The notes: generated by a model from the letters alone, not told the origin. A stretch of 64,000 nucleotides of DNA from Spirochaeta cellobiosiphila DSM 17781 (GCF_000426705.1 NZ_KE384556.1:56876-120875); one strand, 5' to 3'. Positions 47,188 to 56,603 are shown, counted from the first letter of the stretch. Made by a program: numbers and translations.

Positions 47188-47441
47188 ATGGATCTCCTTA
47201 GGTGGTGGAATAATGAAAGGTTAAATCTTTTATGTCTTTGGATAAGAGAAGAAAGTGATGATCAAATAAAAGTACAGGTAAATCAACCTACCCAAACTTA
47301 GACAAAGAACCTGTTATCTTCAAAAACCTATTTTATATATGGCCTGCTCAGTGTGAGATAGAAGGTAACGGTTTTAATAGTCGGCTAGATCAAGCTGATG
47401 CTTATGATATAAAAGGGATCGATGAAGACTTCCAAGAATAA
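47188..47441 (+). pseudogene. probable gene remnant
   Basis: Frame one from ATG 47188 reads MDLLRWWNNERLNLLCLWIR and stops at 47301; a second frame overlapping it reads STGKSTYPNLDKEPVIFKNL then FYIWPAQCEIEGNGFNSRLD and QADAYDIKGIDEDFQE, stopping at 47441. Composition is protein-like in both, suggesting a frameshifted remnant. No family recognised. Confidence 0.35.
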
Positions 47442-47569
47442 AACTGTCAAAACTATGGTCACTGATGCAACAAGCCACTAATAGTTGTACCAAATCAACC
47501 AATAGTTTATGGGCTTAAGCCAAAAACCATTTTATCATGGTTTTTATTAACATAAGCTAGGAGCAGCAG

Positions 47570-49276
47570 ATGAAAAATAAACTTATACTCTCAATGTTAT
47601 TTTTCCTAACTATGGTATTCTTGGTTGCCTGTCAAACAATACCCACAGCGAAAAAGAATTCCTATCAACAAGGGGTTATACAGAACACAATATACGGGAA
47701 AGTCAAAGGAACCGTCTCAGAGGATGGACAGACGCTAATCTACAAAGGGATTCCCTACGGAAAAGCTTCAAGATGGAAAGCACCTCAATCTCCTGATAAA
47801 TGGGAAGGAATTCTAGAGGTAACAGAAGAAGCACCAGTAGGAATACAGTATTTATGGGGTCAAATTATAGGACAAGAGGATGCCTTGAATCTTGATATTT
47901 ATAGGCCAAACAATGATGAACAGAATCTCCCTGTCTTTTTCTATATACACGGAGGCAATAATCAAACAGGAACAAGCGGTGAGTTCAATGGACAGTATTT
48001 TGCCACCAAGAGTCATTCCATTGTTGTCTCCATTAACTACCGTTTGGGTTTATTAGGTTTCAATAATCTACCAGCCCTACAGACTGGTGACCCTGGGGAA
48101 GATTCAGGAAACTATGCCATATTAGATATGATCAGGTCCCTTGACTGGGTGCACAACAATATTGAGTTTTTTGGTGGAAATCCTGACAATATTACCCTAT
48201 CTGGGTTTTCAGCTGGTGGACGTGACGTGATGGCCTTATTAATCAGTCCTTTGGCAAAGGGTAAATTCCAAAAAGCCATATCTATAAGCGGGGGTATGAC
48301 CATAGCTGATGCGACGAAAAGCAGTAAAGTCATTGCAAAAGCCCTAGCTCCTTTGGTGCTTGAAGATGGAGTCAAAAAAAGCACAGAAGAAGCTTCTTCC
48401 TGGCTATTATCAAAGTCCCCTGAGGTATCAGAATATTTGTATAGTCTATCGGCAGATCGTCTCGCGCCACTCATGAGTAATGCCAGTATCAGAATGTCAG
48501 TGTTCCCTCATTTATATAATGATGGGTATGTAATCCCGAAAGAAGGATTTAATACTGAGGAATACAATTCTGTTCCTCTCATAATGTTAACTGGAGTGAC
48601 TGAGTTTTCCCTATTTGCCAGATTTGATCCTTATTTTAATCAGAAAATAACAACAGAAGATATCATCAACAGGACAGAAAGTGGCTTGGAATACCTATTT
48701 GTCAATAACTATGGAGGAAAACTCTATAAGCTATTCAATGCACAAACATCAGCAGAGAAAATGTTTGATAATTATCAGGCACCTATCTATACAACCACTA
48801 TAGAGTATGGAACAGATGCCAATCTAGTTGGTCAGGAAATGGCAAAAGTCTTTGGATCTTTTCACGGTATTTGGATACCCTTTCTAGCTCAAGAAGCTTC
48901 AGGATTCTCCGGTATGTATTCTGATGCGTTTGACAATCCTGGAGCCAAAGATCTCAGTCAAAAACTTACAAATTATGTATCTAATTTTATGAAAAACGGA
49001 AATCCGAATAACTCAACCCTTGTCCAATGGAACAAATGGGAAGACATTGATGAGGGATATTCTTTATTACTTAACGCTGATTCAACAGAGTCTATTATAA
49101 AGATGGAGGCTCAGAAAGATTCCATTACCAAGATTATTAAAGAGATGGAAGAGGACCAGTCCGTTTCATCAGAAAACAAACAAAGACTTATTCATAATGT
49201 ACTAAATGGTAGATGGTTTAGTTATGACTTGGATCAATACTTTGGCTCCAATAGTATTTGGATTGGAGTTCAATGA
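47570..49276 (+). CDS. type B carboxylesterase lipoprotein
   Basis: 568 residues. Lipobox FLVAC (Cys21). Carboxylesterase type B fold: YKGIPYGKASRWKAP, FFYIHGGNNQTGTSGEFNGQ (oxyanion hole HGG), ITLSGFSAGGRDVMALLI with nucleophile Ser214 in a GFSAG box (usually GESAG), and FHGIWIPFLAQ holding the likely catalytic His. Exported ester hydrolase; substrate unknown. AGGAG is 7 bases upstream of the start. It precedes a glycosidase gene by 59 bases. Confidence 0.9.
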   Translation: MKNKLILSMLFFLTMVFLVACQTIPTAKKNSYQQGVIQNTIYGKVKGTVSEDGQTLIYKGIPYGKASRWKAPQSPDKWEGILEVTEEAPVGIQYLWGQIIGQEDALNLDIYRPNNDEQNLPVFFYIHGGNNQTGTSGEFNGQYFATKSHSIVVSINYRLGLLGFNNLPALQTGDPGEDSGNYAILDMIRSLDWVHNNIEFFGGNPDNITLSGFSAGGRDVMALLISPLAKGKFQKAISISGGMTIADATKSSKVIAKALAPLVLEDGVKKSTEEASSWLLSKSPEVSEYLYSLSADRLAPLMSNASIRMSVFPHLYNDGYVIPKEGFNTEEYNSVPLIMLTGVTEFSLFARFDPYFNQKITTEDIINRTESGLEYLFVNNYGGKLYKLFNAQTSAEKMFDNYQAPIYTTTIEYGTDANLVGQEMAKVFGSFHGIWIPFLAQEASGFSGMYSDAFDNPGAKDLSQKLTNYVSNFMKNGNPNNSTLVQWNKWEDIDEGYSLLLNADSTESIIKMEAQKDSITKIIKEMEEDQSVSSENKQRLIHNVLNGRWFSYDLDQYFGSNSIWIGVQ

Positions 49277-49335
49277 TTTAATGATTGCGTTCTCACGGTA
49301 CCAGAATATAATGTTCCTATAATAAGGAGCCTAAT

Positions 49336-50616
49336 ATTTTACCACTACGCAAAACAAAAGGACATTTTATAACAGAGGATGACTCTCCTTTCTTTTGGCT
49401 AGGAGATACTGCTTGGGAACTAATACATAGAGGCAGCAAACAAGAAATCATATTGTATCTCAATGATCGTAAAGAGAAAGGATACAATGTGATTCAAACT
49501 GTTGTATTGGCAGAACAGGATGGTATTAATGTTCCGAACCATTATGGAGAGTATCCTCTAAAAAATAATGATCCTACCCTACTCAATGAAAAATACTTTG
49601 AATTAGTTGATTTTGTATTGAAAGAAGCTGAAGCCAGAGATATGTATGTGGCCCTACTACCAACATGGGGAGACAAAGTAATCCTCTTGGAATGGGGACG
49701 AGGGCCACTGCTGTTTACAACTCATAACGCTTATCAGTATGGAATGACGATAGGCAATAGATACAAGGATCAGGATAATATCATCTGGATAATGGGAGGA
49801 GACAGAATCCCTTCAAACAAGACCGAATATACGATATTTGATTCTATGGCAAAAGGAATCAAAGCTGTAGATAAAGTACATATGATGACTTTTCATCCTT
49901 TAGGAACTCATATAGCGAGTGATCATTTTAATGAAAGCTGGTTGGATTTTGATATGTTTCAAAGTGGTCATGATAGGGATATTAAGGAATTTGACTATGT
50001 ATATCGTGCCCTAAAAAATGATGAAACAAGGCCAATCATTAATGGAGAAGGCAGGTATGAAAATATACCTCATAAATTTTGGGAGTCAAAGGAAGATCAA
50101 AGTATTTGGTTAGATGAACATGATGCCAGAGTCTCTGGTTGGTGGTCAATCATGGCTGGCTGCGCTGGTTATACCTATGGATGCAATGATGTATGGCAAA
50201 TGTATGATAAAGAGAAAGAACCTGTCATTAAAGCAAAAACACATTGGAAGAAAGCATTACAATTACCAGGAGCCACTCAAATGAAGCATCTGAGGAGCTT
50301 CTTCGAGTCCTTACCCTGGAATGAATTAATATTAAACCAATCTCTTATACTAAGTGACAATCCACCGGGACCTGATTACATCCTATGTCGTCAATTACAA
50401 GACTTTTCCACAATTGTAATTTATATACCGACAGGATCACCTCTTTTATTGGACACAACTTCTATAAAAGAAGAAAAGGAATATGCATGGTATAATCCAC
50501 GTCAAGGAACCTATTCTCCATGGATTAAAATCGTCTTTCCTTCAGAAGAGTTTTTATTTGAACCGGATTGTTCAGGTCGGGAATGTGATACTGTGCTGGT
50601 CATCAAAAACGCATAA
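49336..50616 (+). CDS. DUF4038-type glycoside hydrolase with ATT start
   Basis: Conserved coding begins at ATT 49336-49338 (ILPLRKTKGHFITEDDSPFF then WLGDTAWELIHRG); AAGGAG lies six bases before it. There is no ATG, GTG or TTG before TTG 49453, which would delete the conserved FFWLGDTAWEL strand. 426 residues: DUF4038/GH140-like barrel (GYNVIQTVVLAEQDG, DNIIWIMGGDRIPSNKTE, NGEGRYEN, SIMAGCAGYTYGCNDVWQMY) and a C-terminal beta-domain (about 340-426). Apiosidase-like plant-polysaccharide activity is possible. No signal peptide. Either a rare ATT start or a start-codon mutation. Confidence 0.75.
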   Translation: MLPLRKTKGHFITEDDSPFFWLGDTAWELIHRGSKQEIILYLNDRKEKGYNVIQTVVLAEQDGINVPNHYGEYPLKNNDPTLLNEKYFELVDFVLKEAEARDMYVALLPTWGDKVILLEWGRGPLLFTTHNAYQYGMTIGNRYKDQDNIIWIMGGDRIPSNKTEYTIFDSMAKGIKAVDKVHMMTFHPLGTHIASDHFNESWLDFDMFQSGHDRDIKEFDYVYRALKNDETRPIINGEGRYENIPHKFWESKEDQSIWLDEHDARVSGWWSIMAGCAGYTYGCNDVWQMYDKEKEPVIKAKTHWKKALQLPGATQMKHLRSFFESLPWNELILNQSLILSDNPPGPDYILCRQLQDFSTIVIYIPTGSPLLLDTTSIKEEKEYAWYNPRQGTYSPWIKIVFPSEEFLFEPDCSGRECDTVLVIKNA

Positions 50617-50682
50617 CCTTAGATCAAGATGTCTTGTCATCTAAAACAAAAGGAGCTTCCTTGAATACGATTGCCCCATTCG

Positions 50683-51039
50683 ATGGCCGAAAAGGTAAAA
50701 AGCTACCAGCAAAAAATATCTCAGAACTTAGATTTTTTGCATTCTATATTGGTAATGAAACTCTTCTTTCTGGAACTAAATGGGGAATCAAATATGATGT
50801 CAGAAGCATTGGGCCAGTTATTTCAGATATACCTCACAAAGGACAATGCGGATAGTACGAGTAATCGTATAGGTAAATATATTCAAGCTCTTAATGAGAA
50901 TAGAGCTCCTTCCTACCTATCCACGGAAAAGCAAATGAAAGGGTACGAAGAAGTACTTGTTCGTTTTACAAAGGAGCTTGGATTACGGCAATTAAATACC
51001 CCCCCCTTAAACTCCTTTAAGGAAGATTATGTTTATTAA
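50683..51039 (+). CDS. hypothetical protein, doubtful
   Basis: 118 residues from ATG 50683 (MAEKVKSYQQKISQNLDFLH), mostly helical with no signal and no recognised motif; no ribosome site is apparent. A second frame from TTG 50661, preceded by AGGAG, reads NTIAPFDGRKGKKLPAKNIS over the same stretch and stops at 50855. At most one is real, or both are shadows of a decayed gene. Confidence 0.35.
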   Translation: MAEKVKSYQQKISQNLDFLHSILVMKLFFLELNGESNMMSEALGQLFQIYLTKDNADSTSNRIGKYIQALNENRAPSYLSTEKQMKGYEEVLVRFTKELGLRQLNTPPLNSFKEDYVY

Positions 51040-51090
51040 AAGAATGGGAGACTGAACTAAAATGATCCCATTAGCCACAGTACATATGAC

Positions 51091-52029
51091 TCAGACATCA
51101 CTTATAACATGAAACTCTATTGCGGTATCCTCAAAACTCATATTAAAAGGCAGTATAGCGACCTTACCCTGTCCCATATAAGCCATCGAATCCAATTCAT
51201 AATCTATATAATCAAGAGGAACTTCCTGAATAACATCGAAGGTCTCCAAATCAATATAAGCAATACCCTTGTGAGTTACGCCAATAATCTGATTTCGAAG
51301 TTTATCTATATCGATAAGCCTTTCTAAAAAAGGGATCTCTTTTTGCTGTACAATCTTTAATGTGTAGGAGTCTAAAGCACACAAAATATGTAAACTCTTA
51401 ATCCTATAGCATTGTGAAGGTGTTGATGAGTTATCATTACTACGCCGCCCGAGCAAGACATATATGATGCTATCCTTTACGAAAGGATCTTTTGCAGTAG
51501 GAAGTTCATCAGATTCGATTTTTTTTAAGCTACTATCATAAAGCCCCACATTACCAGACCAAAAGGAATAGAACCTATAACGAGTATCCATTTTCTTACA
51601 AAGGTCCACCCGTGGAAAATAAATTGACCTATCGATTTCTTTACTTACTATATTAAACAGCTTAATTGACTGGGAAAAGATAGAGGTTATACCCAGATAA
51701 TTATCAGTAATCCGTTGAAGCATATAGTTATTTTTTCCAATCTTCTTTTTGATATTAGCTTCCATCTTATTTGTTGTTTTATTGAAGATAGCTAGCCCAT
51801 AACTGTGCAAAAGATAAAGACGGCTCTCATTTTGAATAGCTGATAACAGAACACCTTTTAATCCACTGATTAATGTAGCATTTTCATTTATTACATTGTA
51901 ACGACACAGCCTAATCGTATTAGGTTCTAGCATTATTGAAAAATAAAGATCTTCCTCTTCTTTATCATAATAGAGGGAGCTTCCTACAGCACTAACACTT
52001 TTTTTTACTTTCACTTTATAGCTTATCAT
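51091..52029 (-). CDS. hypothetical cytoplasmic protein
   Basis: 312 residues, no signal peptide or membrane segment. Repeated short beta-strand patterns (YYDKEEEDLYFSIMLE, ESRLYLLHSYGLAIFN, KDSIIYVLLGRRSN, YIDLETFDVIQEVP) suggest a beta-propeller-like fold, but no repeat motif is clear enough to name. Isolated between plus-strand neighbours. No good ribosome site before the ATG. Function unknown. Confidence 0.65.
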   Translation of the reverse strand: MISYKVKVKKSVSAVGSSLYYDKEEEDLYFSIMLEPNTIRLCRYNVINENATLISGLKGVLLSAIQNESRLYLLHSYGLAIFNKTTNKMEANIKKKIGKNNYMLQRITDNYLGITSIFSQSIKLFNIVSKEIDRSIYFPRVDLCKKMDTRYRFYSFWSGNVGLYDSSLKKIESDELPTAKDPFVKDSIIYVLLGRRSNDNSSTPSQCYRIKSLHILCALDSYTLKIVQQKEIPFLERLIDIDKLRNQIIGVTHKGIAYIDLETFDVIQEVPLDYIDYELDSMAYMGQGKVAILPFNMSFEDTAIEFHVISDV

Positions 52030-52136
52030 GGGAATAGTGTACTATTGACCGGAAAGTCAAAGCAAGTTATTTGAGGAGAAAAACTACTTGCTTTCATCCT
52101 ACATTAGACATTAGTATTCGCATGGAGTAAAAATAT

Positions 52137-53186
52137 ATGAAGAAATTAATTATTGTTACAATCTTATGCCTTATAAGTTCTTTAGCTTATAGTGAGCCTA
52201 GTAATTCAGAAAATGTATTTGAAAGTGATATATTTAAACCTGTCAAAGATGATTATGTCCTCTACTACGATACCAGAGGTGATCAACCTAGATTGGTAGG
52301 ATTTAAATATCTCGACGAGACTCATTACCTTATTAGATATTATAAATACGAAACCGAAGAAAACTATCTTATCAATGTTACCGTTAAGATCACAGAGAAA
52401 AAGGTTTCCATTACTAACTTTATTTTTATTGAAGGGGATACTTCTATAAACTTAACTGGGGAAGCAACCGAATTATTTTCCAATCTACTAAACAATTCAG
52501 ATCGTTTAGACAAATCCCCCTACCCCCAAGATTTAACTTTGACACAAACTCGTACTGCCCAAGATGTAGAATACAAACAAGAGCTTCGTTATAAGTACTG
52601 GGTCCCTGTTTTTCAATTGCATGAAATTACTCAGACATTACCAAAAGAAGCAAAAGTGGTACTTATAGGTATGAGTAGTCCAAGTAAATCAGGATATGAT
52701 GACTTTGAAACCTTTACGACACTACCACCTACCGCCTCAGTACCAAAAACAGTAATTGAGGAAGCGGAAGAGATTGAGGTTGACTTTGGAAGTATTAAAG
52801 TTATTCTTGATAAAAACTGGAAACAGCAAGGGGATTATTTCCTTTTACCTATTAATACAGAACATGATGCAGCACTTACTGTCCAGTCCTATGGAAAACC
52901 AAATGATTTAGATCATATTAGTCTGCAGGTAGCCTATCTCAAACTAATGTTTGCTCAATCACAGTACATACATCCACAGTCAATTAGCTTACAAGAATAT
53001 AACGATAGGACAGTTCTGCAGTATAAAATATATGATAGTAACACAGGTAGATATACACTGGTATTCCATATGTTCTTCCTTCAAAATAATACATTATTAG
53101 AGCTAAATTTATTTAGTTTTGAAGATTTGTTCATCAATAATTATGATTATTTTAACAATTTACTTAAGAGTATTAGTTTGTCATGA
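52137..53186 (+). CDS. hypothetical secreted protein
   Basis: 349 residues. Signal peptide MKKLIIVTILCLISSLAYSE (cleavage near Ser-Glu at 19-20). The rest is beta-rich with a central KVVLIGMSSPSKSGYDDFET segment; no known domain. The ATG is preceded by GGAG eight bases upstream. Periplasmic or surface location predicted. No function proposed. Confidence 0.75.
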   Translation: MKKLIIVTILCLISSLAYSEPSNSENVFESDIFKPVKDDYVLYYDTRGDQPRLVGFKYLDETHYLIRYYKYETEENYLINVTVKITEKKVSITNFIFIEGDTSINLTGEATELFSNLLNNSDRLDKSPYPQDLTLTQTRTAQDVEYKQELRYKYWVPVFQLHEITQTLPKEAKVVLIGMSSPSKSGYDDFETFTTLPPTASVPKTVIEEAEEIEVDFGSIKVILDKNWKQQGDYFLLPINTEHDAALTVQSYGKPNDLDHISLQVAYLKLMFAQSQYIHPQSISLQEYNDRTVLQYKIYDSNTGRYTLVFHMFFLQNNTLLELNLFSFEDLFINNYDYFNNLLKSISLS

Positions 53187-53291
53187 CTTAATTCAAAGTT
53201 ACCCTATTCAATTAGCCAAAGAAGGGTTTTCAATGCCATTGTCCATGGGTGCGAGGATTGCCAAACAAATGAAATTAGTCTTCCGGACTTA

Positions 53292-53320
53292 TAAAAGAGG
53301 ATGGCTCACACCATCCTCTC
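53292..53320. terminator. bidirectional terminator hairpin
   Basis: Perfect 9-bp stem AGAGGATGG/CCATCCTCT (53296-53304, 53311-53319) with a six-base loop and A/T flanks on both sides; it serves the minus-strand korB end (T-run TTTTAT) and possibly the plus-strand gene. Confidence 0.75.
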
Positions 53321-53334
53321 TATTATCTATTAAA

Positions 53335-54189
53335 CTACCTATAATCATCAAATATCTTATTTAAAGTTTCTGTACTTCTCTTTTGTTGATACAAAGCAGG
53401 ATGAATCTCATCTCTTGTGGCTAAATGCTCTGCAAAGGTGGAACCTTCTTCCTGATAAAATAATCCTAAAAGCCAAGGTTCCGTTCTCATGGCCAACTCC
53501 AGAGCCTTCATTTTATCACTAGGATCATGACTAACAGGAATGGCTTCACTATTGTTTTTATACCAAGCAAAGGTATTTTGTTTATTAAAGGAAACACAGT
53601 TCTGAAAGATATCAATGATAGCTAGGCCTTTATGCTCTATCCCTCTTTTGATCAATTCTGTTGTGCCTTTCTTGTCACTAATAGATCCACGAGCCACAAA
53701 GGTAGCACCCATGGTGATCGCCATGGCCACCGGATTAATAGGTTCAAGGAAGACTCCTTGAGTTTGAACAGAAGTTACCATTCCCTTTTGTGTAGTGGGA
53801 GCCGCTTGTCCTTTGGTCAAACCATAGATCATGTTGTCATGGACCAAGAGAGTCATATCAGGATTACGTCTTATGGCATGAAGGAAGTGATTCCCCCCCT
53901 CACCATAAATGTCACCATCACCACTTTGTACAATGATTTTCATTTCAGGGTTTGCCGTATGGATACCCAAAGCAGCAGGTAATGCCCGACCATGAAGACC
54001 ATTAAAATAATTCACATCGTAGTATTGAGGGGCCTTAGCCGCTTGGCCTACACCGGATACCATAATGACCTTATCCTTACTTAAGTTCAGATCTGAATAG
54101 GCATCCATTACCATATCTCTAATTCCAAAGTTACCACATCCGGGGCACCAAGCTGTTTCTCCGTCTCTATTCCAATAGTTTTTATCCAT
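53335..54189 (-). CDS. korB: 2-oxoacid:ferredoxin oxidoreductase subunit beta
   Basis: 284 residues. N-terminal C-x2-C (Cys15, Cys18, in WCPGCGNFG) and a later Cys in FQNCVSF supply the iron-sulfur ligands; thiamine site GDGDIYGEGGNH and VHDNMIYGLTKGQAAPTT identify KorB/OorB. With the alpha-gamma chain it oxidises 2-oxoglutarate or another 2-oxoacid to acyl-CoA using ferredoxin. Overlaps the alpha gene by 8 bases (shared ATGGATAA), so coupled translation. The exact 2-oxoacid cannot be read from the sequence. Confidence 0.93.
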   Translation of the reverse strand: MDKNYWNRDGETAWCPGCGNFGIRDMVMDAYSDLNLSKDKVIMVSGVGQAAKAPQYYDVNYFNGLHGRALPAALGIHTANPEMKIIVQSGDGDIYGEGGNHFLHAIRRNPDMTLLVHDNMIYGLTKGQAAPTTQKGMVTSVQTQGVFLEPINPVAMAITMGATFVARGSISDKKGTTELIKRGIEHKGLAIIDIFQNCVSFNKQNTFAWYKNNSEAIPVSHDPSDKMKALELAMRTEPWLLGLFYQEEGSTFAEHLATRDEIHPALYQQKRSTETLNKIFDDYR

Positions 54190-55888
54190 CTAATTCCTCC
54201 TTCATGCTTTTAACTAATTCTTCTGTGGTGAACATCAGACCGTTGTACTTCTGAATTCTGTGAGAGCTATCTGCACCGGTTTCTAATCGAACCAAGTTAG
54301 CAAAGCTTCCCTCTTGGTTGTTCTCAACGAAGACAAGCTTACTAAAGGATTGAAGTTGTTCTCCCAAGTTTGAAGGAAGTGGATAGACTTGAGAGAAATG
54401 CATAACCGCAGCAGAATCATCATCCAACTCTTCCCAAGCTTCTTTTACAGGTCCTACTGTAGAACCCCAACAGAGGAACAGGGTATTCGCCTCTTTCGAT
54501 CCATAGAGATCAGGAGACAGGGCATCTTTCTTAAGGGCTTCAATCTTTTTAGCCCTTTTATGCTTCATCTCCATACTGATACCATCTAAGTCTTCCGTGA
54601 TTCGACCGGTCTCATCATGTTCGTCAGAGTCTGCTGTTACCCTTCCTGGGCCATATCCCGGAACACTTCTCGGGGAGATTCCTGACTCTGTTAATTTGTA
54701 TCTTTTGTAGTCTTCATCTGCTTCGACAATGATATTATCTGCATAAGGAAGTTCATCAGTTTTGAATCGTGGCACATTACCATACGCATCAACTAAGTAT
54801 TGATCTGTGAGGATAATAACAGGACTTTGAAATTTATCGGCTGTATGGAAAGCTTTGGCACTTAACTCGTAGGCTTGCTCTAATGTACCAGGAGCATAAA
54901 TTGCTTTAGGGAAATACCCATGCCCGGCATGAAGAGCGAGATTTAAATCACCCTGTTCTGTTCTAGTGGGTAGTCCTGTTCCTGGACCAGGACGTTGGGC
55001 TATGTGAACTACCACCGGAACTTCTGTGATTCCTGACAGACTGATGCCTTCTGTCATAAGAGCAAATCCTCCTCCTGAGGTGCTTACAAAGGCACGTCCC
55101 CCTGCATACCAATTACCTATGGCCATGTTGATGGCGGCGATTTCATCTTCTGCTTGTTCAACGGCAATCTTGGCTTTCTCCGCTAATCCCGCTAAGGTGG
55201 TAAAGGCTCCTGTACCGGGTGTCATGGGATAGGAGAAGGCACTATTCACACCCCCAGCTATAGCACCCAAGGCAACAGCCTGGGATCCATTGATCATGAT
55301 ATGACCTGATAGATCTGAAGGAGCAAGGTCTATTTTGAAGGGCATCTTACCTTCCTGACGAATAGCTTCTCCGGCTTTATATCCCTCGGTGGCAGCTTTT
55401 AGGTTACCATCAGCAATCTTCTCACTGCGCTTGGCAAATCGTTCTGTTATGTAATTATTCAATAGTTTTTGGTCTATCCCCATAAGGGCGGATACGACAC
55501 CTGCGGCTACTGTATTAGTATAAAGGCGATTGCCCACTTTTTGGGCGATCTCATCGAATGGTACAGATATAATATGGGGCAACTCGAGGGCTTCCCCGTT
55601 ACCGATTACCATACTATCTGGACTTAATGTATCCTCTACATGCTCATAAGCAGCACGACTTAAGGGGATACAAATATCGATGCGGTCTACTGGCGCATCA
55701 ACCGGACTTTCAGAAACACGTATTTGGATGGAGTTAGTACCTCCTCGAACACGTGACATGTACTCTTTTGTCGCAAAAATATGAAAACCGGCTTGCTTGA
55801 AGATCTTAGTAAGAATATTCTCAATGGATTGGATCCCTTGGCCGGCTTCACCTGCGATTACAATGGATAATTGATTCCTTATTTTCAT
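54182..55888 (-). CDS. korA: 2-oxoacid:ferredoxin oxidoreductase alpha chain (gamma-alpha fusion)
   Basis: 568 residues from ATG 55888, with AGGAG five bases upstream. The N-terminal gamma domain (about 1-190, IVIAGEAGQGIQSIENILTK, MSRVRGGTNSIQIRV) is fused to the alpha pyrophosphate domain (AFSYPMTPGTGAFTTLAGLA, EQAEDEIAAINMAIGNWYAG, FVSTSGGGFALMTEG). Fused KorA chains are a known 2-oxoglutarate ferredoxin oxidoreductase layout. No separate delta ferredoxin gene is nearby. Promoter and palindromic sites lie just upstream. Confidence 0.93.
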   Translation of the reverse strand: MKIRNQLSIVIAGEAGQGIQSIENILTKIFKQAGFHIFATKEYMSRVRGGTNSIQIRVSESPVDAPVDRIDICIPLSRAAYEHVEDTLSPDSMVIGNGEALELPHIISVPFDEIAQKVGNRLYTNTVAAGVVSALMGIDQKLLNNYITERFAKRSEKIADGNLKAATEGYKAGEAIRQEGKMPFKIDLAPSDLSGHIMINGSQAVALGAIAGGVNSAFSYPMTPGTGAFTTLAGLAEKAKIAVEQAEDEIAAINMAIGNWYAGGRAFVSTSGGGFALMTEGISLSGITEVPVVVHIAQRPGPGTGLPTRTEQGDLNLALHAGHGYFPKAIYAPGTLEQAYELSAKAFHTADKFQSPVIILTDQYLVDAYGNVPRFKTDELPYADNIIVEADEDYKRYKLTESGISPRSVPGYGPGRVTADSDEHDETGRITEDLDGISMEMKHKRAKKIEALKKDALSPDLYGSKEANTLFLCWGSTVGPVKEAWEELDDDSAAVMHFSQVYPLPSNLGEQLQSFSKLVFVENNQEGSFANLVRLETGADSSHRIQKYNGLMFTTEELVKSMKEELDG

Positions 55889-55915
55889 ATTCACTCCTAA
55901 TTCTTCGATGAATTC

Positions 55916-55943
55916 AAAATAAGAAACTTATGAGATACGTCAA
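55916..55943 (-). promoter_or_regulatory. promoter of korAB
   Basis: Minus strand TTGACG (55938-55943), 16-base spacer, TATTTT (55916-55921), 28 bases before the start codon. Confidence 0.7.
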
Positions 55944-55949
55944 ATTCAG

Positions 55950-55966
55950 TTAGTAATTATTACTAA
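55950..55966. promoter_or_regulatory. 17-bp palindromic operator candidate
   Basis: Perfect palindrome TTAGTAATTATTACTAA (8-1-8), six bases upstream of the korAB -35. The central TAAT-N-ATTA resembles the core of Fur/PerR family boxes, but outer positions differ. Confidence 0.6.
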
Positions 55967-56001
55967 GTAAATAATATTATTCTCAGGGGTAGTATCTTTC
56001 G

Positions 56002-56018
56002 TTAATACGGATTACTAA
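56002..56018. promoter_or_regulatory. second operator-like site
   Basis: TTAATACGGATTACTAA matches the first palindrome at 13 of 17 positions; the centres are 52 bp apart, five helical turns. Confidence 0.5.
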
Positions 56019-56184
56019 AATAGAATATCTCTATAAAGAACAGTGATTTATATCAAAATATATCTTTTGCCTATGTGAGCATAATAAATAGGATTCTCAA
56101 TTCCTAAATAAAAAATCTCAATCTATTCATTTAGTGAGATTATAGACATAATTGTCCTAAAAGGAATAACATGAGAGTAGAAAT

Positions 56185-56595
56185 ATGAAACAAGACATTG
56201 TCCACATAGCCCTCGTTGTTAGGGATTACGATGAAGCTATTGAGTTTTACACTCAAAAACTCCACTTTACGCTTTTGGAAGATACTTACCAACCTGAGCA
56301 AGACAAGCGTTGGGTTATTATATCTCCCCCAGGATCAACAGGAACAACCATTTTGCTAGCCCGGGCTTCCAAACCAGAGCAAGAGGATTACATTGGAGCC
56401 CAATCTGGGGGAAGAGTCTTTCTCTTTCTCAATACGGATGATTTCTGGAGAGATTATGAAGAAATGCTTACAAGGGGTATAGAATTTGTTCGCCCACCTA
56501 AGGAAGCCGATTATGGTTTGGTGGCAGTTTTTAAAGATTTATATGGTAATCTATGGGACTTACTGCAATTAAAGAAGGATCATCCCATTAGTTAA
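56185..56595 (+). CDS. VOC-superfamily (glyoxalase-like) protein
   Basis: 136 residues with the two beta-alpha-beta-beta-beta repeats of the VOC fold: VHIALVVRDYDEAIEFYTQK at the start and FKDLYGNLWDLLQL at the end. Candidate metal ligands are His7 and the C-terminal acidic residue in NLWD (Asp where many members have Glu). Substrate unknown. Divergent from korAB across a 296-base region that holds the palindromic sites. No signal peptide. Confidence 0.85.
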   Translation: MKQDIVHIALVVRDYDEAIEFYTQKLHFTLLEDTYQPEQDKRWVIISPPGSTGTTILLARASKPEQEDYIGAQSGGRVFLFLNTDDFWRDYEEMLTRGIEFVRPPKEADYGLVAVFKDLYGNLWDLLQLKKDHPIS

Positions 56596-56603
56596 CGCTT
56601 CTC

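Larger units (their letters stand above)
46799..47569. other. intergenic region with repeats and decayed ORF fragments
   Basis: 771 bases between the methyltransferase and esterase genes. Holds the 23-bp array and, from 47188, two protein-like frames in different registers (47188-47301 and about 47268-47441) interrupted by stops. No intact gene is visible. Confidence 0.6.

Noticed and set aside
53187..53291. Coding tail of an 81-codon plus-strand frame
   Set aside because: It mostly overlaps the end of the secreted protein and runs into the terminator; no ribosome site at an internal start.
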